In this document: positions 13,946 through 23,232 of the stretch, one piece after another
How positions within the stretch are numbered: position 1 is the stretch's first letter
Layout: each line of letters starts with the position of its first letter
NCBI GenBank assembly: GCA_942492225.1
Contig: CALODS010000007.1
Coordinates: 22,018-86,017, forward strand
Direction: 5' to 3'
Origin: JAFGTX01 sp942492225
GTDB lineage: Bacteria; Bacillota; Clostridia; Peptostreptococcales; Acidaminobacteraceae
Length of the DNA: 64,000 nucleotides
Program-made: the position numbers and the translations under genes
Notes under the pieces: model-generated
Told to the model about the DNA's origin: nothing
The model's database searches: none
The model's input: the letters and a program-made list of their open reading frames with translations, nothing else

Positions 13946-16900
13946 CTACAACTCACATAAGTTGTAAATATTAATGTCTTTTTCTTGAATATTTTTAGCC
14001 ATTGTCTGCACAAATGCTCCAAAGGTATCCAAAGAAGTTAAACATAATACCTTCTTTTCTATCGCTATTCGTCTCATTTTAAAACCATCTTTAGAATGGT
14101 CCTTGCCCTTCTTTGGCATATTAACGACTAATTCAACAGCTTCATTATTAATGTAGTCTGCTATATCTGAGTGTTGAATCATTTTGCAACTGTTTGTATC
14201 CTCTAAGACCTCAGACATAAAGTGATAGGTTCCTGGTGTCATTGATACGTCATAACCTAATTTGATGAGCGCTTGTACATGGCTGATGCCTTCTTCTTTA
14301 TTTACATCTGATAAACTCACAACCGCTTTACCAATAGTTGGATAAGCACCACTTGAAGAAATCATACCTTTTAGAAGGGCTTTACTTAAATTTTCTTCAA
14401 TACTCATGACTTCACCAGTCGACTTCATTTCTGGTCCAAGGGCAATGTCAACATTTTTTATTTTTTCCATTGAAAAGATTGGATGCTTCACTGCGAAAAA
14501 GTTCTTTTCTTTCACTAATCCCACACCATATGGCATTGACGCCAAAGAGGCACCAAGCATCACCTTGGTTGCAATTTCAACCATTGGTATGTTCGTAACT
14601 TTTGAAATAAAAGGAACCGTTCTTGATGAGCGTGGATTTACTTCAATGACATAGACTTGCTCCGATGCCACGATATACTGAATGTTAAACAGGCCCTTAA
14701 GGGATAAGGCTTGAGCAATTTTTTGTGTGTAGTCCACAATAATGTTTTTAGTTCCTTCTGTTAGTGTTGGTGCAGGATAAATTGAAATAGAATCACCAGA
14801 ATGGACACCAGCGCCTTCTAAATGTTCCATAATACCAGGAATAATAATCGATTCACCATCACTCACTGCATCTACTTCAACTTCTAATCCTTTTAAATAT
14901 TTATCAATGAGCACTGGGTTTTTCTTATCTTGTTTGAAAGCCTCACTGAGATATTGTATTAATTGCGCTTCTTCATAAACTATTTCCATCCCAAAGCCAC
15001 CAATAACATAGCTCGGTCGAACCAGTAGCGGGTAGCCTAATAGTACAGCTTCTTTAACCCCTTGTTGAACATCATATACACCAACCCCTTTTGGTTGTGG
15101 TATGCCACTTGCAGTCATCACTTTATTAAAAGCTTCTCTGTCCTCAGTTTCATGAATTTGATGGTATGAACTTCCTAAGATTGGCACCTGCATTTGATCA
15201 AGATATTTGGCAAGTTTAACTGCTGTTTGACCACCAAATTGTAGAATAACCCCTATTGGTTTTTCTTTTTCAACAATATTCAGAATGTCCTCTTCTGTAA
15301 TCGGTTCAAAATAGAGTTTATCCGACATATTAAAGTCTGTGCTCACGGTTTCAGGATTGTTATTGACGATGATGGCTTCATAGCCCAGTTCCTTTAAAGC
15401 CAGTACACCATGTACTGAGCAATAATCAAATTCAACACCCTGACCTATTCTAATGGGACCAGATCCAATAACAATTACTTTCTCTTTGTCAGATACCACT
15501 ACTTCGTCAATGTCATCGTAAGTTGAATAATAGTAAGGTGACTGTGCATCAAATTCACCACCGCAAGTATCAACCATTTTGTAAACAGGTAATATACTGT
15601 GTTGTTTTCTAAAACTAAAAACGTCTTCCGGTCTTGTGTTTAACATCAACATTGAAATACCTTTATCTGAGAACCCTTTCTTCTTTAGAAGTTTCATCGT
15701 CTTAGGGTCAATATATTCGAGTTTTCTATTCTTCACTAAATTTTCAAGTTGTATAATTTGATACAGCTTGTCTAAGAAAAATAAATCGATGCCTGTTTTC
15801 AACCCAATGGACAAAATACTGACTTGACGTCTAATGAGTTCCGCAATAACAAATAAACGATCATCATCCGACTCTTTCATTTGGGCAAACAGTTCCTGTA
15901 ATGTTAATGCCTTTAAGGCCTTTAGTTCTAAACCATAAAGTCCAATTTCAAGAGAGCGAATCGCTTTAAGGAGCGCTGATTCAAAATTATTGCCAATAGC
16001 CATCACTTCTCCTGTTGCCATCATCATCGTCCCAAGTGATTTATCTGCTGTTTTAAATTTATCAAAAGGCCATTTTGGAATTTTTACCACGCAATAATCA
16101 AGTGTTGGTTCAAAACAAGCCTTCGTCTTTCCTGTAATTTCATTCTCAATTTCATCAAGGGCATAACCCAAAGCAATTTTTGTGGCTACCTTTGCAATTG
16201 GATAACCGGTCGCTTTTGATGCGAGTGATGAAGATCGTGAAACTCTTGGATTGACCTCTATAATAAAGTATTCTTTTGAGTCAGGATTCAAAGCCAACTG
16301 AACATTACAACCACCTTCTATATTCAGCGTTGTTACAATAGCCATAGATGCTGTTCTCAGCATTTGATAATCAACATCACTAAGGGTTTGCGAGGGTGCA
16401 ACGACAATACTATCCCCTGTATGAATGCCAACTGGATCGAAGTTCTCCATGTTACAGACTGTAATGACGTTTCCCTTTGCATCACGCATCATTTCATACT
16501 CAATCTCTTTCCATCCCTTAATTGATTTTTCAACAAGGACTTGATTGGCAATAGAAAACTGTAATCCTTTTTTAGCAATTTTTATGAGTTCTTCTTCTGT
16601 TTCTGCAATGCCACCACCTGTACCACCAAGGGTATAAGCAGGTCTAACAACTACTGGTAAACCAATTGACGCTGTCACTGCCAACACTTCCTCTATGGTA
16701 TTGGCAACATTTGATTCTAGTACTGGCTGATTAATCGCCTCCATAGCCTGCTTAAAAAGCTCTCTGTCTTCTGATTTCTTTATAGCCTCAATATTTGTGC
16801 CAATAATTTCTACATTATATTTCTCTAAAATTCCTTTTTCGTATAGTTCCAATGATAAGTTTAATGCCGTCTGTCCCCCCATACCAGCAATCAATGCATC

Positions 16901-17140
16901 TGGCTTCTCTTTGACAATGATTTTTTCTAAAAAGGGAAGTGTTAGGGGTTCTGAGTATATAATATCGGCCACTTCTTTATCCGTCATAATCGTCGCTGGA
17001 TTTGAATTCACAAGAACAACCGTGTGGCCTTCACTTTTTAGTACTTGACAGGCTTGTGTTCCCGAATAATCAAATTCTGCCCCCTGTCCAATGGTTATAG
17101 GTCCAGAACCAATCACCATAATTTTCTTACATCCAATCAT
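13946..17140 (-). CDS. carB: carbamoyl-phosphate synthase large subunit
   Basis: The 1064-residue protein is of normal CarB length. Two duplicated ATP-grasp halves are seen: one opens with KIMVIGSGPITIGQGAEFDY and the second, near residue 553, with VIVIGSGPIRIGQGVEFDY. The last 130 residues form the MGS-like allosteric domain. It makes carbamoyl phosphate from bicarbonate, ammonia from CarA and two ATP, feeding arginine and pyrimidine synthesis. GGAGG precedes the ATG. Its location in the arginine operon suggests an arginine-dedicated copy. Confidence 0.96.
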   Translation of the reverse strand: MIGCKKIMVIGSGPITIGQGAEFDYSGTQACQVLKSEGHTVVLVNSNPATIMTDKEVADIIYSEPLTLPFLEKIIVKEKPDALIAGMGGQTALNLSLELYEKGILEKYNVEIIGTNIEAIKKSEDRELFKQAMEAINQPVLESNVANTIEEVLAVTASIGLPVVVRPAYTLGGTGGGIAETEEELIKIAKKGLQFSIANQVLVEKSIKGWKEIEYEMMRDAKGNVITVCNMENFDPVGIHTGDSIVVAPSQTLSDVDYQMLRTASMAIVTTLNIEGGCNVQLALNPDSKEYFIIEVNPRVSRSSSLASKATGYPIAKVATKIALGYALDEIENEITGKTKACFEPTLDYCVVKIPKWPFDKFKTADKSLGTMMMATGEVMAIGNNFESALLKAIRSLEIGLYGLELKALKALTLQELFAQMKESDDDRLFVIAELIRRQVSILSIGLKTGIDLFFLDKLYQIIQLENLVKNRKLEYIDPKTMKLLKKKGFSDKGISMLMLNTRPEDVFSFRKQHSILPVYKMVDTCGGEFDAQSPYYYSTYDDIDEVVVSDKEKVIVIGSGPIRIGQGVEFDYCSVHGVLALKELGYEAIIVNNNPETVSTDFNMSDKLYFEPITEEDILNIVEKEKPIGVILQFGGQTAVKLAKYLDQMQVPILGSSYHQIHETEDREAFNKVMTASGIPQPKGVGVYDVQQGVKEAVLLGYPLLVRPSYVIGGFGMEIVYEEAQLIQYLSEAFKQDKKNPVLIDKYLKGLEVEVDAVSDGESIIIPGIMEHLEGAGVHSGDSISIYPAPTLTEGTKNIIVDYTQKIAQALSLKGLFNIQYIVASEQVYVIEVNPRSSRTVPFISKVTNIPMVEIATKVMLGASLASMPYGVGLVKEKNFFAVKHPIFSMEKIKNVDIALGPEMKSTGEVMSIEENLSKALLKGMISSSGAYPTIGKAVVSLSDVNKEEGISHVQALIKLGYDVSMTPGTYHFMSEVLEDTNSCKMIQHSDIADYINNEAVELVVNMPKKGKDHSKDGFKMRRIAIEKKVLCLTSLDTFGAFVQTMAKNIQEKDINIYNLCEL

Positions 17141-17172
17141 AATAACCTCCTCTATTTATCCTATGACAAGTT

Positions 17173-18255
17173 TTAAGTACACTTGTCCGCACATTTCATT
17201 AGTTCTACAAACTCATTGAATATATAATCCGAATCAACAGGGCCAGGTGAAGCCTCTGGATGATATTGAATACTCATAATCGGCAACACCTTATGCTTTA
17301 ATCCTTCTATTGATAAGTCGTTAACGTTGTAATGAGTCACTTCAACTTTTTCTAAATCAAGACTCTCTTCAACAACAACATAACCATGATTTTGAGCGGT
17401 TATAAATACTCTGTCTTTATGAACGTCTTTCACAGGATGGTTGCCACCCCTGTGTCCATATTTCAATTTTTCTGTTTTGCCACCATAACTGAGAGCGAGC
17501 AATTGATGTCCAAGACAAATACCAAAGATGGGTAAAACACCAAAGAATTTTTTAATTTCTCCAACAACCCCTTGTAGGTCTTCAGGATTACCTGGTCCAT
17601 TTGATAAAAATAAACCGTCTGGTTGATAAGCCATTACCTCTTCAAAGCTACTGAAAGCGGGAAATACTTTTACTTCTATCCCTCTATTGCTAAGAGCATG
17701 GAGCATATTTTTCTTAATGCCAAAGTCAAAAGCAGCAACTTTATACTTAGGTGAATCAACCCCTACCGTATATGCTTTCTCTGTGCTTACGGCTGCCACA
17801 TGATTTGTTGTTACTTTATTCTTTAAGGTGGCTATACACGACTCTATTTCTAGAGCATCTTTAATGATTTTTGCTTCCATTGTGCCAGCATCTCTTATTT
17901 TCTTTGTTAGTGCCCGTGTGTCAATATCCTTGATGCCAATTATTTTGTGTTCTTTCAAATAATCATTCATACTTCTATCGCTTTTCCAATGTGAGTAAAA
18001 CTCATTGCATTCTCTCACAACAAAGCCTTTAACGAAGGACCTTTCATGTTGGTGATCAAATTGGTTCACGCCATAGTTGCCTATTAGCGGATATGTCATT
18101 ACGACAATTTGTCCATAGTAGGATGGATCTGTCATAATTTCTTGGTAACCCGTCATCGATGTATTAAAGACAAGTTCACCAGCTTCAGAACTTAGATCAC
18201 CAAACAATGTACCTTCATAAATACTGCCATCACTTAAAACCAAATAGCCTCTCAT
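17173..18255 (-). CDS. carA: carbamoyl-phosphate synthase small subunit
   Basis: The 360-residue glutamine amidotransferase supplies ammonia to CarB. The N-terminal CarA domain starts MRGYLVLSDGSIYEGTLFG. The class-I glutaminase domain carries the nucleophile in FGICLGHQLLALSYGG and the His/Glu pair in QYHPEASPGP. I start it at the ATG at 18255 because AGAGGG lies seven bases upstream; a six-codon longer frame would begin within that ribosome site. It is the first gene of the arginine operon, directly after the T-box leader. Confidence 0.95.
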   Translation of the reverse strand: MRGYLVLSDGSIYEGTLFGDLSSEAGELVFNTSMTGYQEIMTDPSYYGQIVVMTYPLIGNYGVNQFDHQHERSFVKGFVVRECNEFYSHWKSDRSMNDYLKEHKIIGIKDIDTRALTKKIRDAGTMEAKIIKDALEIESCIATLKNKVTTNHVAAVSTEKAYTVGVDSPKYKVAAFDFGIKKNMLHALSNRGIEVKVFPAFSSFEEVMAYQPDGLFLSNGPGNPEDLQGVVGEIKKFFGVLPIFGICLGHQLLALSYGGKTEKLKYGHRGGNHPVKDVHKDRVFITAQNHGYVVVEESLDLEKVEVTHYNVNDLSIEGLKHKVLPIMSIQYHPEASPGPVDSDYIFNEFVELMKCADKCT

Positions 18256-18311
18256 CACATAACCCTCTTTCATTATTTATACACGCAAATGCATAAATAT
18301 ACATTTGTTTC

Positions 18312-18342
18312 AAAAAAAAATGATCCTTTTTTAAGGATCATA
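18312..18342 (-). terminator. leader terminator of the T-box
   Basis: On the minus strand TATGATCCTT-AAAA-AAGGATCA is followed by nine T residues. It lies about 80 bases after the T-box sequence and 57 bases before carA. It does not share bases with the T-box core, so how the antiterminator blocks it is not obvious. Confidence 0.8.
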
Positions 18343-18666
18343 ACAGTCGATTTTTATATTTTTTACTTATAACAACACCTTACAGCTAAAGTGTCCACTA
18401 AAAGTCATCTCCTAATTTCTTGGGACGAATCACTCCGCGGTACCACCCAACTTAGCATATAAAGCTCACTCCATTCAGTACAGACACTTGTCGATACCTA
18501 TTCCCGCTATCGGTGGACATCCGGTTCACCTTACTCTAATTTCTTGTGAACTACTCCAGAAAGTTCTCAATACATTTGCATTGCGTAGGCTCACACCATC
18601 TCCTACATCGCTGGACCAGCGCCTGTATATTTTCTTTCCATCAATCATATTAACACTATTAACTTT
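18343..18666 (-). promoter_or_regulatory. T-box riboswitch upstream of carA
   Basis: The minus strand contains the T-box core GGGTGGTACCGCGG with the closing CGTCCC (18422-18446). Further upstream is a Stem I apical part (GTAGG-AGATGGTGTGAG-CCTAC) and a specifier-loop side reading TTGAGAACTTTCTGGAG. An AGA (Arg) triplet at 18565-18567 would fit an arginine operon, but AAC or CTT could also be read there. Uncharged tRNA would then permit transcription of carAB-argCBD. Confidence 0.9.
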
Positions 18667-18672
18667 TGATTA

Positions 18673-18701
18673 ATTATACATAGTAGCGAATAATCAGTCA
18701 A
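18673..18701 (-). promoter_or_regulatory. consensus promoter of the arginine operon
   Basis: TTGACT (18696-18701) and TATAAT (18673-18678) are separated by 17 bases. The transcript would start near 18666 and include the T-box leader. Confidence 0.88.
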
Positions 18702-18780
18702 TAGTTTTTTTAAAAAAAATTATAAAAACTTAAAATAAATGACCCATGTATGATTTTAGATCCTTGATATTATGCCACAC

Positions 18781-19203
18781 CTAATAAAAAAGATAATCAG
18801 AAGGACCAGGGTATTTTGCCATAGCAGTTTTATGATTGTTAAAGCCAAGTTTAGTATAAAATTCAACCGCTTCAAATGATGATGTTAGTCCAATCAGCAA
18901 GCCTTCATTTCCCTCATACAACTTCTTGACAATTGTTTGACCGATGTTTTGCTTTCGATAAGAAGCAAGTACAGCCATATCATGAATCCATCCATAACAT
19001 TCACCGTCTGAAATCATTCTTCCACCGCCAACTACGACACCTGAATCCCATGCTGTTACGACCTTATAACTATTTTTAAAGGCCCTTGTAATTTTTTCTG
19101 TCTCTCTCGCTCTCCCTAACCCAATACACATATTGGTCTCATCATATAAATCAACAAGTTTTTCCCACTCTAAATCGTCCGTTCCTATTTTATATGTAAT
19201 CAT
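18781..19203 (-). CDS. GNAT acetyltransferase
   Basis: The 140-residue protein has the GNAT core: GWIHDMAVLASYRKQNIGQT (strand plus acetyl-CoA loop, about residues 70-90) and FEAVEFYTKLGFNNH near the C-terminus. It is transcribed separately, upstream of the arginine promoter region and on the same strand. The ribosome site AGGAGGCG is strong. Substrate unknown; the family includes small-molecule and protein acetyltransferases. Confidence 0.85.
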   Translation of the reverse strand: MITYKIGTDDLEWEKLVDLYDETNMCIGLGRARETEKITRAFKNSYKVVTAWDSGVVVGGGRMISDGECYGWIHDMAVLASYRKQNIGQTIVKKLYEGNEGLLIGLTSSFEAVEFYTKLGFNNHKTAMAKYPGPSDYLFY

Positions 19204-19435
19204 TTATACGCCTCCTAAGCTAATAATTTATTTAATACCTACCTTTACCCACTTAACTAATTTCAGAATACTATAATCAAACTGACAACTCAACACATTA
19301 CAGACTAATCATCAAGACTTAATTCTTTATTAATATTTGTAATATGTATCAACTATACTTTAAAAGAGTAGCTATTGTAATTATATTAACAAGTCTACTT
19401 ATAACAATAGTGCCCCCTTATTCAACAAAACACCC

Positions 19436-19463
19436 TTGAATTTTATGTCTAAAAATGTATAAT
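19436..19463 (+). promoter_or_regulatory. promoter of the AEC transporter gene
   Basis: TTGAAT (19436-19441) and TATAAT (19458-19463) are 16 bases apart, 26 bases before the ATG, with AGGAGG between. Confidence 0.75.
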
Positions 19464-19489
19464 CTTTAGATAACGCATAGGAGGTTTTT

Positions 19490-20419
19490 ATGTCTAGTTT
19501 TATGTATATTATCAGCAATATTATTCAACCCATATTTATTATTATAGGGATTGGTTTTCTTATCCAGAAAAAATTTGATTTACATATTGCGTCACTTTCA
19601 AAAATTCAAATTTTTGTCCTTGTTCCCGCTCTTGTTTTTAACACCTTATACTTTAGCCAACTTGAAAGTGGACTTGTAGGCAAGCTCATTTTCTTTAATA
19701 TTGTCTTTTTCTGTGTACTCCTTATTTTAGGCACAAGTGTTGCAAGGCTATTAAAAATGCCAAGGTCAAAAGAAAAGGCTTTCGTCAATGCAATTTCTTT
19801 AAGGAATATTGGTAACTATGGGATTCCTCTAGTTGCCTTATTATTCCTAGGTGATACTGCAAAGCTCGCAATGTCAATACATATGGTCTCTGTGATTACC
19901 TGCGTCCTTTTGATGTACACTATTGGACTTTACAATGCTAGTAGCGGCAACTATGGATGGAAAGATGCTTTGAAAAATGTCATGGGTATTCCAATTATTT
20001 ATGTAATGACCCTTGCGATTATACTTAAACAATTATCCGTTCCAGTTCCAAATGGTATTCTTAGTGCCACTGGATTACTTGGACAATGTGTCGCCCCACT
20101 AGCACTCTTCACCTTAGGAGCACAACTTGCAAAATCTACTTTTCACGTTAATGATTACTCGCTATATATCGGCACGACACTGAGGTTACTTGTTTCCCCA
20201 CTTATTGCTTATGGATTGGCCTTGCTTTTGAACTTTGATGCCCTTACGACAAGTCTTGTCATACTTGGTGCCGCTACTCCAACAGCTGTAAACAGTTTGT
20301 TTCTAGCAATAGAATTCGATGGTGATTCTACTTATGCCTCACAATCGATCTTTTTAACAACATTATTAAGCGCTATTACTGTCGCCTGTATTATATTTAT
20401 ATTGACACCTTTATTATAA
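19490..20419 (+). CDS. AEC family transporter
   Basis: The 309-residue protein has about ten membrane segments in two halves, the layout of auxin-efflux-carrier-type permeases. The features seen are an early IQPIFIIIGIGFLIQKKF, LRNIGNYGIPLVALLFLG in the middle, and ATPTAVNSLFLAIEFDGD near the end; these correspond to the conserved crossing helices. Bacterial members export or import organic acids such as malate or malonate. It is transcribed alone from its own promoter. Confidence 0.85.
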   Translation: MSSFMYIISNIIQPIFIIIGIGFLIQKKFDLHIASLSKIQIFVLVPALVFNTLYFSQLESGLVGKLIFFNIVFFCVLLILGTSVARLLKMPRSKEKAFVNAISLRNIGNYGIPLVALLFLGDTAKLAMSIHMVSVITCVLLMYTIGLYNASSGNYGWKDALKNVMGIPIIYVMTLAIILKQLSVPVPNGILSATGLLGQCVAPLALFTLGAQLAKSTFHVNDYSLYIGTTLRLLVSPLIAYGLALLLNFDALTTSLVILGAATPTAVNSLFLAIEFDGDSTYASQSIFLTTLLSAITVACIIFILTPLL

Positions 20420-20475
20420 CTATACCGACGGGTATAAACTAAAATCATTCAAAAGTAATCTAATTGTGACAACCA

Positions 20476-21277
20476 TCATTTAGAAAAAGGAAATGAATAC
20501 AAAGTATACTCATTCGTTCTTTTAAATCTTAATTTTTCTGCCAACTGATAAGATGGCGTGTTTTCAGCCATGCACTCCCATTGAACTTGTTGATTATTTT
20601 TGAAGCATTCTTCAATAAATGCTTCAGAGGTAATTTGAGACAAACCTTTACGTCTATGGGCTTCTATCGTTTCAACACCGACAGTCATTACATTATCACT
20701 TAAAAAATTCCCCATGCTGTAATTAGTTATTTCATTATGAGTGATCATGCAGTAACCATGTGATTTATCCAAAAATTCATCAATACTTGACCACCAACGT
20801 AATATTTCTGATGATAAGAATTCTCTATTTTTGATTAAATGAGCTGTTAATAAAGCTTTATCTATCTTTTGTAACTTATAATCAGCTGGCACTTCACGTT
20901 TAATATAATTTTCCCAAACACACTTTTCCAATTTATAAATATATTGCTTTGATATATTTAACTTTCTATACTTAAATATTTTTTCGAAAACAGAACACCA
21001 TGCTTCAGTTTCACCACTAAACTCAAAACGATTTAAATTTGCCTTAAGTCCCCTAACTTCTATTTTTTCATCAATAAACTGATTTAAATGATTATTAAAA
21101 TTTATATTTTTTTCATTACCAACAAAATAAAATCCTTCTTGACCAACAGACCAAACAATTGCCGTGTGAGGTGCCTCAAAAGAATCAGTAAAAATATAGC
21201 CTGGGTTCGTTCCATCAATTATTGATTTTACTTCAATGTTATCTACATACTTATCATTACATATTTTATACTATTAT
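20476..21277 (-). pseudogene. GNAT acetyltransferase (PF12746-like), 5' end broken
   Basis: A GNAT domain with VGVETIEAHRRKGLSQ (acetyl-CoA loop) and AENTPSYQLAEKLRFKR occupies the C-terminal part. The frame continues upstream without interruption to about 21277 (DGTNPGYIFTDSFEAPHTAI, VWSVGQEGFYFVGNE), which matches the N-terminal half of this two-domain family. No start codon is found there; a TAG closes the frame, and the likely N-terminal codons (YLVSNNSIKYV) appear in another frame. A one-base indel near 21265 would explain this. Internal TTG initiation at 20931 is a weaker alternative. Confidence 0.65.
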
Positions 21278-21324
21278 TCGATACTAAATATTCAAAATGA
21301 ATCGTTACTTTCTAAATAATCATT

Positions 21325-21361
21325 AAAAAAATCTCTCAGCAATCGCTAAGAGATTTTTTTC
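21325..21361. terminator. terminator after the YfcC-type gene
   Basis: AAAAAAATCTCTCAGC and its complement around AATC form a hairpin with A and T runs on both sides, so it can work in both directions. It ends the YfcC-type transcript. Confidence 0.85.
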
Positions 21362-21407
21362 TTTATCGTTAGATAACTGATAAAAGAATCTACTTTGTTC
21401 ATTTCAC

Positions 21408-23048
21408 CTAACTTAGATTCACAAGAACAGCTATAAACATAAATACTGAGGCAAAACCAAATAATATCGCTTGGAATTTCCACTGAAATTTGAACCATTT
21501 ATTCCAATCTAATCTTGCAACACCAAGAACGCCCATAAGACAACCTGAAGTTGGAACAATAAGATTTGTAAATCCATCCCCTAATTGAAATGCTAAAACT
21601 GCAACTTGTTTTGTTACGCCAACAAGTTCTGCGAGTGGTGCCATTAATGGCATTGTAAGTGCCGCTTGTCCAGACCCTGATACAACAAAGAAATTGAAAA
21701 CTGATTGGAAAACATACATAATCCAAGCTGTTAAAATTGTTGGGACACCAGCGAGTGTGCCTGACATACTCGATAAAATTGTGTTCAACATAGATGGTGC
21801 ATTTGCAGAACTATGCCCCATCACTAAGATGATTCCTTGTGCCATCCCTACAACAAGAGCTGCACCAACCAAATCTTTTGCACCTTCTTTAAATGATTCT
21901 GCAATCGAGTTAATCGTCATGTCGTTCAATTTGAAAATAGCACCTATAATACCCGATACAAGACCCATCGTAAAGAACACTGATGCGATTTCTGGAATAT
22001 AGTAACCGTTTACTTTTACACCCCAAATCGTCCAAACAATACCTAAAAGAATTGTTAATAGAACTAATATATGTCCAAATTCTAATTTGTTTGATGATAA
22101 ATCTTTTCCAGAAAACTCATCTCTATATTGTTGATCTGATTCATAAGCAACTGATGACATTGGGTCTTTTTTTATTCGTGCACCATAAGCCATGGTTACA
22201 CCAATTCCAATCAAAGTGAAAAATACCCACATGACAATACGGAATGTCGATCCTGAACCAACTTGAATTCCAGCGATTCCTTGAGCAATTGCAACTGAAA
22301 ATGGATTAACCCATGAAGTCGCAAAACCAATTTGTGTTGCACCATAAGTTATTAAAACACCAACAATTGCATCATAGCCCAGTGAGATCATAAGTGGAAC
22401 AACAATCATTGCGAATGGTATCGCTTCCTCACCCATCCCAAAAATTGCCCCGCCAAATGAAAATGCTAAGAACAATGCCGGAATTAAAATTTTATCTGCG
22501 TTGTTGTATTTCGTAATAATATTAATAATACCTGCATCTACTGCACCTGTTCTCAAAATAATACCAAATGCACCACCAACCACTAAAATAAAAGCAACAA
22601 CTCCAACTGCCGAGCCCCATTTATCTCCTGTAACAAGACCTTCAAACATATAGTTTAAAAAGCCTACGTCTCCCCATTTTTCAAAAATCTTAATAGATTT
22701 CGTCTCACCAGTACTTACAAAGTCGCCATATTGTTGAACAACTGTAGCCCCTTCAAGTTCTACTGCTTTTGCTTTTGACTTTTTAATATTACCAATTTCT
22801 TCTTCACCACTTATGATAAAGGTTTTTGAAGAATCTGTTGCATCAACGATATATTTTGTACCATTGATTGTTACTTCTGCTGTCTCTTCATCTGCAATCG
22901 TTGCAATTACATGGTCATTTGGATCAAGCACAACATAATTGATGTCAAAGAATCCAGTAGGAATCACATATGTTAATAATGCCGCGAGTAAAACAATAAA
23001 GAAAATGATGACGTAAGTGTCTGGCATGCGCCAAGTTTTGTTGTTCAT
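21408..23048 (-). CDS. YfcC family amino acid/peptide transporter
   Basis: The 546-residue membrane protein belongs to the YfcC/ArcD-like (C4-dicarboxylate anaerobic carrier fold) family. An N-terminal segment (TYVIIFFIVLLAALLTYVIPTG) is followed by an outside loop of about 100 residues and then about eleven further helices, with GMGEEAIPFAMIVVPLMISL and FFVVSGSGQAALTMPLMAPL as conserved turns. Family members move arginine, ornithine or dipeptides. A sigma-54 promoter lies upstream, and a sigma-54 activator gene is next to it, so it is probably the uptake step of the cyanophycin locus. Confidence 0.85.
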   Translation of the reverse strand: MNNKTWRMPDTYVIIFFIVLLAALLTYVIPTGFFDINYVVLDPNDHVIATIADEETAEVTINGTKYIVDATDSSKTFIISGEEEIGNIKKSKAKAVELEGATVVQQYGDFVSTGETKSIKIFEKWGDVGFLNYMFEGLVTGDKWGSAVGVVAFILVVGGAFGIILRTGAVDAGIINIITKYNNADKILIPALFLAFSFGGAIFGMGEEAIPFAMIVVPLMISLGYDAIVGVLITYGATQIGFATSWVNPFSVAIAQGIAGIQVGSGSTFRIVMWVFFTLIGIGVTMAYGARIKKDPMSSVAYESDQQYRDEFSGKDLSSNKLEFGHILVLLTILLGIVWTIWGVKVNGYYIPEIASVFFTMGLVSGIIGAIFKLNDMTINSIAESFKEGAKDLVGAALVVGMAQGIILVMGHSSANAPSMLNTILSSMSGTLAGVPTILTAWIMYVFQSVFNFFVVSGSGQAALTMPLMAPLAELVGVTKQVAVLAFQLGDGFTNLIVPTSGCLMGVLGVARLDWNKWFKFQWKFQAILFGFASVFMFIAVLVNLS

Positions 23049-23088
23049 TTTTTACTTCCCCCTTAAATATTTTGGTTACAATTATATA

Positions 23089-23107
23089 TTGCAATTCATA
23101 TGCCAAA
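23089..23107 (-). promoter_or_regulatory. sigma-54 promoter of the YfcC-type gene
   Basis: The minus strand reads TTGGCATATGAATTGCA, with GG and GC exactly ten bases apart as sigma-54 requires. It lies about 40 bases before the start codon, behind a GGGGGAAG ribosome site. Confidence 0.88.
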
Positions 23108-23232
23108 ATTTTTAAGGTTAAAATATCAAATACACTCATTAATATAACGTTTTAGGGGTTTATTGGTGACTTAAAGAGTGATGTTAACTTACATAGTCAC
23201 CATTAACAACCATTAAAACTGTATCTATTCCA

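Noticed and set aside
18488..18673. Plus-strand frame of 61 codons
   Set aside because: It lies wholly within the T-box leader, whose structure explains the sequence.
21694..22219. Plus-strand frames inside the YfcC-type gene
   Set aside because: They are antisense shadows of a membrane protein gene without ribosome sites.
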